45,249 nucleotides of DNA from Granulicella sp. (lineage in GTDB: Bacteria; Acidobacteriota; Terriglobia; Terriglobales; Acidobacteriaceae): contig DAIDKF010000017.1 in the NCBI GenBank assembly GCA_027450185.1, forward strand, positions 1 to 45,249. The letters run 5' to 3'. Of this stretch, positions 41,187-45,249 are shown piece by piece. The first letter of the stretch is position 1. Each line of letters begins with the position of its first letter. A model generated the notes under the pieces. The model saw nothing but the letters and a program-made list of their open reading frames with translations. It was not told where the DNA came from and made no database searches. The translations under genes and the position numbers were made by a program.

Positions 41187-42611
41187 TTATTCACAGCGTT
41201 TGGATGCGGCAGCCTTGCGTGCGGAGACCCATCCGGGCTTGATGGTTTGGCGGCTGCGTCCCAAAGCCAGAGCGCCTGGGGGTACATCCTCAGTAATGCA
41301 GGATGCGGCGGCGATGTAGGCCTCATCGTCCAGGCTGATGGGGGCGACGAGGGTGGAATTGGAGCCGACGAAGACGTTGTTGCCAATTTTTGTGGGGTGT
41401 TTTAAAGTTCCGTCGTAGTTGCAGGTGATGGTGCCGGCGCCTATGTTTACGCCCGAGCCGATGGTCGCATCTCCTAGATAAGCAAGGTGGTTAGCCTTGG
41501 AGCCCCGGCCCATTTTCATTTTTTTGGTTTCGACGAAGTTGCCGATGTGGGCTTCTTCGCCAATTTCGCTTCCAGGGCGGAGGTGCGCGTAAGGTCCTAA
41601 TTTTGCACCACTTGCGATGGTGGACTCGGAGACGATGCAGCCGTGGCGGAGAAGCACGTTGTCGCCAATGGTGGTGCTCTCAACAGCGGAATAGGACGCA
41701 ATTCGACACTCTGAACCGACTTTTGTGTTGCCCAAAAGCTGGACGAAGGGTTCGATGATGGTGTCGGAGCCGACCTCGACCTGAGCGTCGATGACGCAGG
41801 TTTCGGGACGAAAGATGGTGACGCCCTGGGCCATGAGGCGGCGGGCGGTGCCCAGGCGCATGGCGGCGTCGAGGTGCATCATCTCCTCAATGGTGTTGGC
41901 GCCGAGGACCTCGTCGACTGAGCCGGAGGATTTGAGGGCGACGACGCGCTGGTGGCCGGCGACGAGGAGGGCGGCGATGTCGGTGAGGTAGAACTCGCCG
42001 TGGGCGTTATTGGTGGAGAGGGAATCGAGATGGGCGAAGAGGGCGGAGGTGCGGAAACAGTAGATGCCGGAGTTGATCTCGGGGGCAGAGATCTGGTCTG
42101 GGGCGAGGGACTTCTGCTCGACGATGGCGGTCACTTCGGCGGCGGACGGGCTGGTGCGCAGGACGCGGCCGTAGCCGGTGGGGTCGGTGGGGACGGCGGT
42201 GAGAATGGTCATGGCGGCGCGCTCGCCGAGATGGAAGGCGCAGAGTGCTTCGAGGGTGGAGGGCTGGATGAGAGGCACGTCGCCGGAGAGGACGAGAAGA
42301 TGATCGGGCAGGGCTTCGCCGGTGGCGGCGAAGTGCGCTTTAAGCTGCTGGAGGGCGTGGCCGGTGCCGCGCTGCTCGGCCTGCAGAACGAAGGCGACGC
42401 CGGTGGACTCCGCCGCTGCACGCACGCGGGCTGCTTCGTGACCGATGATGCAATAGATCTTCTCCGCAGGCGCGATGGTTCTGGCCGCGGCGATGACGTG
42501 GAGCAGGAGGGCCTGGCCGCCTATCTCGTGGAGGACTTTGGGGCGGCGGGACTTGAGGCGGGTGCCTTTGCCCGCGGCCATGATTGCGATTCCGAAGCTG
42601 GAGGTTTCCAT
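41187..42611 (-). CDS. glmU: Bifunctional UDP-GlcNAc pyrophosphorylase / GlcN-1-P acetyltransferase GlmU
   Basis: GlmU acetylates glucosamine-1-phosphate and then makes UDP-GlcNAc, the precursor of peptidoglycan and lipopolysaccharide. The 474-residue product has the N-terminal uridyltransferase domain with MAAGKGTRLKSRRPKVLHEIGG (about 10-31). The C-terminal left-handed beta-helix has hexapeptide repeats, TKKMKMGRGSKANHLAYLGDATIG (with the likely catalytic His) and NIGAGTITCNYDG. Length is close to the E. coli enzyme (456). The minus-strand neighbour phhB follows; lipase lies upstream 227 bases away. Confidence 0.96.
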   Translation of the reverse strand: METSSFGIAIMAAGKGTRLKSRRPKVLHEIGGQALLLHVIAAARTIAPAEKIYCIIGHEAARVRAAAESTGVAFVLQAEQRGTGHALQQLKAHFAATGEALPDHLLVLSGDVPLIQPSTLEALCAFHLGERAAMTILTAVPTDPTGYGRVLRTSPSAAEVTAIVEQKSLAPDQISAPEINSGIYCFRTSALFAHLDSLSTNNAHGEFYLTDIAALLVAGHQRVVALKSSGSVDEVLGANTIEEMMHLDAAMRLGTARRLMAQGVTIFRPETCVIDAQVEVGSDTIIEPFVQLLGNTKVGSECRIASYSAVESTTIGDNVLLRHGCIVSESTIASGAKLGPYAHLRPGSEIGEEAHIGNFVETKKMKMGRGSKANHLAYLGDATIGSGVNIGAGTITCNYDGTLKHPTKIGNNVFVGSNSTLVAPISLDDEAYIAAASCITEDVPPGALALGRSRQTIKPGWVSARKAAASKRCE

Positions 42612-42838
42612 ACGGAGATTATCGTCTCATCCGGGATGTTTTGGGAGGGGCTGCCGCGAGGGGTAGTGCGGCAGATCGCTTTTGAGGGGCTGTGGTCCGA
42701 AGAGGTTTATGCGCCACCGATGAGGGAATGATCGTTTTTGTTGAAGATCGGTTGTTCCGGCTTGGAGTTGCCGATGAGCACTGTCCGGGCTAGGACGCAG
42801 GATGACTTTCATTCATGTTGCTCGAATGACGATGCAAC

Positions 42839-43732
42839 CTAGACGCACTCCGCGGCCAATGGCAGGCTGGGGTTGAGCCAATGCAGGTAGGTATCGATGC
42901 TGTGGTAACAGCCAAGGTTCTTCTTCGCAAAGAGACGGGAATCGAATGGATAGGCCTGGGCGACGTGCTCGTAGTCGAGGATGAAGGGTAGCTTTGGGGG
43001 AAGCTTTGGAACAACATCGCAGGTGTTGACGATGCGCCAGGAGGTGAGCGGAAGGGCATCGAAGAGATGTTTGAACTCGAGGTTTCCGACTCTGGGTGAC
43101 GCCAGGGTGGTGCAAAGGGAGATGTCGAACCTCTGCTTGAGGCTGTTCTCAAGGACAAAGAGCGTGGCGAGCGCGGATCCGAGGCTATGGCCGGTGACCA
43201 CGGTGGGCCGCTCGCGGCGGGTGCGGCCTTGGGCGAATTGGTGTGCAACGCCGCGTTCGGCCTCGCGGCGCAGGGCGAGTTGCTCTAGCTGGTCTGCAAA
43301 AGAACCTGTGAGTTCGGGTGCGGCAGCAGCGTCCAGCCCACGGTCCGGGTGGGGTACGGGCACGATCTTCATGGTGGAATAGATGTTGTCGAATCCGAAG
43401 GCCACGCGTCCGGCGGATGGCACCTCTCTGAACGGAACCATGACGATGGAGGCGCCGTCGTCTAACCACTCGACGATGCCTTCTGTGCCGCGGATGGCGA
43501 TGATGCGATTGTCAGGGTTGAGAATTTCATGCACGACAATCCCGTAGAACTTCGGCTCGGACATCTGGAAGAGGAAGTCCGACATGTTGATCCAGGCGGA
43601 GAGCTCCCAACCGGAAGGAATGCTTTCAGGAGCGGGGCGCAGGTCATGGTTGTTGGTCGCATACATGTCATAAGCGGCTGCAACGAACTGGCCGTAGAAG
43701 GCGGCTTTGCCGGGATCTAGAGAAGTGCTCAT
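42839..43732 (-). CDS. Class 3 lipase family protein
   Basis: A 297-residue alpha/beta hydrolase of the fungal-type class 3 lipase family. The triad is readable: S183 in TGHSLGSALAT, D239 in NTCDVVPKLPP and H277 in CYHSIDTYLHW; IIAIRGTEG (about 77-85) is the usual oxyanion-side stretch. No signal peptide is seen, so it is predicted cytoplasmic unless exported otherwise. The ATG at 43732 is chosen because AAGGAGG precedes it by seven bases; the frame extends 15 codons further upstream without support. Substrate unknown. Confidence 0.88.
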   Translation of the reverse strand: MSTSLDPGKAAFYGQFVAAAYDMYATNNHDLRPAPESIPSGWELSAWINMSDFLFQMSEPKFYGIVVHEILNPDNRIIAIRGTEGIVEWLDDGASIVMVPFREVPSAGRVAFGFDNIYSTMKIVPVPHPDRGLDAAAAPELTGSFADQLEQLALRREAERGVAHQFAQGRTRRERPTVVTGHSLGSALATLFVLENSLKQRFDISLCTTLASPRVGNLEFKHLFDALPLTSWRIVNTCDVVPKLPPKLPFILDYEHVAQAYPFDSRLFAKKNLGCYHSIDTYLHWLNPSLPLAAECV

Positions 43733-44036
43733 CGCGTTCCTCCTTGCTGCTGTTCGGCTCTGCGAATGATAAGCCACCGCTCTGGACCTGTGCCAGGTGG
43801 ATCACTGGCCGGGCGCTGCTGTCGCGTCAGAGTCACTCCGGCTTATGCGCTGTGGGCACCGCGGACGCTGAGGGAATGGATAGAAGCCGGGCCGGCAGAT
43901 ACAGATAGCAGATACAGATATCTGAGGCGGGAGAGGCGGCGATGCTATGGAAGGAGCGGCGAGCTATCGTCGGTGGGGTGCGTTCCTTTAGAATACGGTA
44001 GACGTTTGTTCCCAGCGAATAGGAGATGCAAAGTAT
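43733..44036. other. Divergent region between lipase and secreted-protein gene
   Basis: Holds the lipase ribosome site, a perfect 13-base tandem duplication (GCAGATACAGATA at 43895-43907 and 43908-43920) running into the palindrome CAGATATCTG (43915-43924), and a TAGAAT box near 43990 that could be the -10 for the plus-strand gene. No additional gene seen. Confidence 0.45.
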
Positions 44037-44906
44037 ATGGTTCATTCCGGAGTGAGGAAGTCTGTTGCGTGGATGGCGGTCGCCACGGTTGGCCTAATGG
44101 CAGTGGCCGCGAGGGCCCAGGAGCATACTTCGGAGCCGCACGGGCCTGCGCCGGTTCTGATGACCGTGCGGGAGATGGTAAAGCCGGGTGAGGAAGCCAC
44201 GCATGCGAAGCTGGAGTCCGAGTATGCAGCGGTGCTGGACGCGGGCAAGGGCAGCGAATACTACCTGGGCATGGGAGCGATCACCGGAAAGCAGCAGACG
44301 GTGTTCCTGTCGGGCTATGCGTCTCTGGAAGAGATGTCGGATGTGCACGACTACGACGAGACGATGCTGGGGGAGAAGCTGGACGCTCTGGACAAGCAGC
44401 ATGGTGGGACGCTGGCCGGTGTGGACACGGCGGTGTGGCGGCTGCGTCCGGGGTTGAGCAACCCGGACATGACAAGCCTGGGCAAGATGCGCTATATGGA
44501 GTTGGTCCAGATTCACGTGAAGCTGGGCCATGGGGCGGAGTTTACCGATGTGTTCAAGCACATCCGGCAGGGATGGATGAAGGTCGATCCGGATTTTCAC
44601 TATGTGGTCTATCAGCAGATGTTCGGTGAATCGGCGGATGATTCGTACCTGGTGGTGATCGCGGTGAAGTCGCTGGAGGACCTGGACAAGCACCACGCGA
44701 AGGTGGTGACGTACCAAAAAGGAGTCGGCGAGGACGCTTACAAGGAGATGCTGGAGTTCCAGCGCGCAGACTATAACAGCACGGTGTCAAACCTGTTCGT
44801 GTTTACGCCCAGCATGAGCCGGCTGCCGGAGAGCTGGACGAAGGATGATGCAGCATTCTGGAATCAGCCGGCGGCTCCGGTGAAGAAAGCGGCTACTACG
44901 AAGTAG
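44037..44906 (+). CDS. Secreted protein with two similar halves, function unknown
   Basis: A 289-residue protein with a signal peptide (AWMAVATVGLMAVAARAQ, cleavage near residue 28). The mature part looks like two tandem copies of a ferredoxin-like fold. Copy 1 runs about 39-105 (VLMTVREMVKPGEEATHAKLESEYAAV ... YLGMGAITGKQQTVFLSGYASLEEMSDVHDYD). Copy 2 runs about 150-220 (YMELVQIHVKLGHGAEFTDVFKHIRQGW ... SYLVVIAVKSLEDLDKHHAK). This resembles dimeric alpha/beta-barrel (ABM/NIPSNAP-like) domains, but no family is firmly recognised. The C-terminus is Lys/Ala/Pro-rich. GGAG lies about 14 bases before ATG 44037. A strong hairpin terminator follows the stop. Confidence 0.8.
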   Translation: MVHSGVRKSVAWMAVATVGLMAVAARAQEHTSEPHGPAPVLMTVREMVKPGEEATHAKLESEYAAVLDAGKGSEYYLGMGAITGKQQTVFLSGYASLEEMSDVHDYDETMLGEKLDALDKQHGGTLAGVDTAVWRLRPGLSNPDMTSLGKMRYMELVQIHVKLGHGAEFTDVFKHIRQGWMKVDPDFHYVVYQQMFGESADDSYLVVIAVKSLEDLDKHHAKVVTYQKGVGEDAYKEMLEFQRADYNSTVSNLFVFTPSMSRLPESWTKDDAAFWNQPAAPVKKAATTK

Positions 44907-44932
44907 ACGGACAGTGTTGCGACGATCGGTAG

Positions 44933-44961
44933 AACGGCCCCGGGGATTCCCCGGGGCCGTT
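44933..44961 (+). terminator. GC-rich hairpin terminator after secreted-protein gene
   Basis: AACGGCCCCGGGG (44933-44945) and CCCCGGGGCCGTT (44949-44961) are perfect 13-base arms around ATT, 26 bases after the stop. There is no T-run beyond TT, but the stem is very strong. Confidence 0.75.
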
Positions 44962-45022
44962 GTGCGTGAGTGGTCGGAGTGTGATGATCCGAACGGGTGC
45001 GCTCGATGTGGGAGCGGCTATG

Positions 45023-45052
45023 AAAAAGCGGCTGCCGGGAGAGGCAGCCGCT
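45023..45052 (-). terminator. Intrinsic terminator of the Gly/His-rich gene
   Basis: On the minus strand AGCGGCTGCC / GGCAGCCGCT (45027-45036 with 45043-45052) form a perfect ten-pair stem followed by a T-run (A-run 45023-45027 on plus), about 20 bases past the stop of the minus-strand gene. Confidence 0.8.
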
Positions 45053-45072
45053 GTGATGTTATGAGCTGTGGG

Positions 45073-45249
45073 TTAGTGGCGTCCGCCGCCACCATGTCCA
45101 CCACCGCCGCCGTGGAAGCCGCCGCCACCGCCATGAAAGCCGCCGCCACCGTGGAAGCCGCCACCCCCCCCACCGCCATGAAAGCCGCCACCTACGTTAC
45201 CACGGCCACCGCCCCAGCCGCCACGACCACGGTCTCCTCCCCAGCCGCC
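45073..45249 (-). CDS. Gly/His-rich protein, C-terminal end
   Basis: A minus-strand frame enters from the right edge and ends at TAA 45075-45073, giving 58 C-terminal residues. It is nearly pure Gly with regularly placed Phe-His, Trp-Gly and Arg: GGWGG, then four GGGFHGG-type repeats and a final GGRH. A terminator follows at the expected distance, which supports real expression. Such tails occur in small secreted or membrane proteins of Acidobacteria-like genomes; the His spacing could bind metal but nothing proves it. The N-terminus, with any signal peptide, lies outside the window. Confidence 0.6.
   Translation of the reverse strand, partial: GGWGGDRGRGGWGGGRGNVGGGFHGGGGGGGFHGGGGFHGGGGGFHGGGGGHGGGGRH

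Overview
The window reads as chromosomal DNA of a flagellated, diderm, fairly GC-rich bacterium. Gene content and style (a full L/P-ring flagellum, a UPF0182 protein, a large GH13 protein, a Gly/His-rich small protein and a hydrogenase-like complex) fit an Acidobacteriota of the Terriglobia/Acidobacteriaceae type. That assignment is inference; no marker gene here was compared with a database.

Positions 1-22786 are one long plus-strand flagellar locus: fliJ (3' end only), fliK, flgD, flgE, then fliN-like, fliO, fliP, fliQ, fliR, flhB, flhA, fliA, fliM, fliN, two non-canonical genes (a Cys-motif plus MshEN-like protein and an HDOD protein), then flgF, flgG, flgA, flgH, flgI, flgJ, flgM, flgN, flgK, flgL. 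Most genes are packed with overlaps or gaps under 30 bases. A good sigma-54-like promoter precedes flgF and a good sigma-28 promoter precedes flgM. With fliA and flgM both present, this suggests a tiered cascade: hook/export genes, then the rod/ring genes flgFGAHIJ, then flgM and the hook-filament junction genes. flhF, flhG, motAB and fliC are not in the window.

Positions 22858-28488 (minus) hold a six-S1-domain RpsA-like protein and a 1249-residue GH13 alpha-glucan enzyme. A UPF0182 membrane protein follows on the plus strand (28683-31496).

Positions 31783-39487 carry an ArsR-family regulator with a perfect inverted-repeat operator, followed by a six-gene operon resembling formate-hydrogenlyase/Hyf (hyfB, C, E, F, G, I). 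The large subunit has lost all four cysteines that would hold the NiFe centre, while the small subunit keeps its iron-sulfur ligands. This makes the complex an energy-converting-hydrogenase-related (Ehr-like) module rather than a hydrogenase. It is the most interesting system in the window.

Positions 39488-43732 (minus) hold a terminator, the tmRNA gene (tag AEPQFALAA), a half-size EamA transporter, a pterin-4a-carbinolamine dehydratase, glmU and a class 3 lipase. The right edge has a secreted two-domain protein of unknown function (plus) and the 3' end of a Gly/His-rich protein (minus), with back-to-back terminator hairpins between them.
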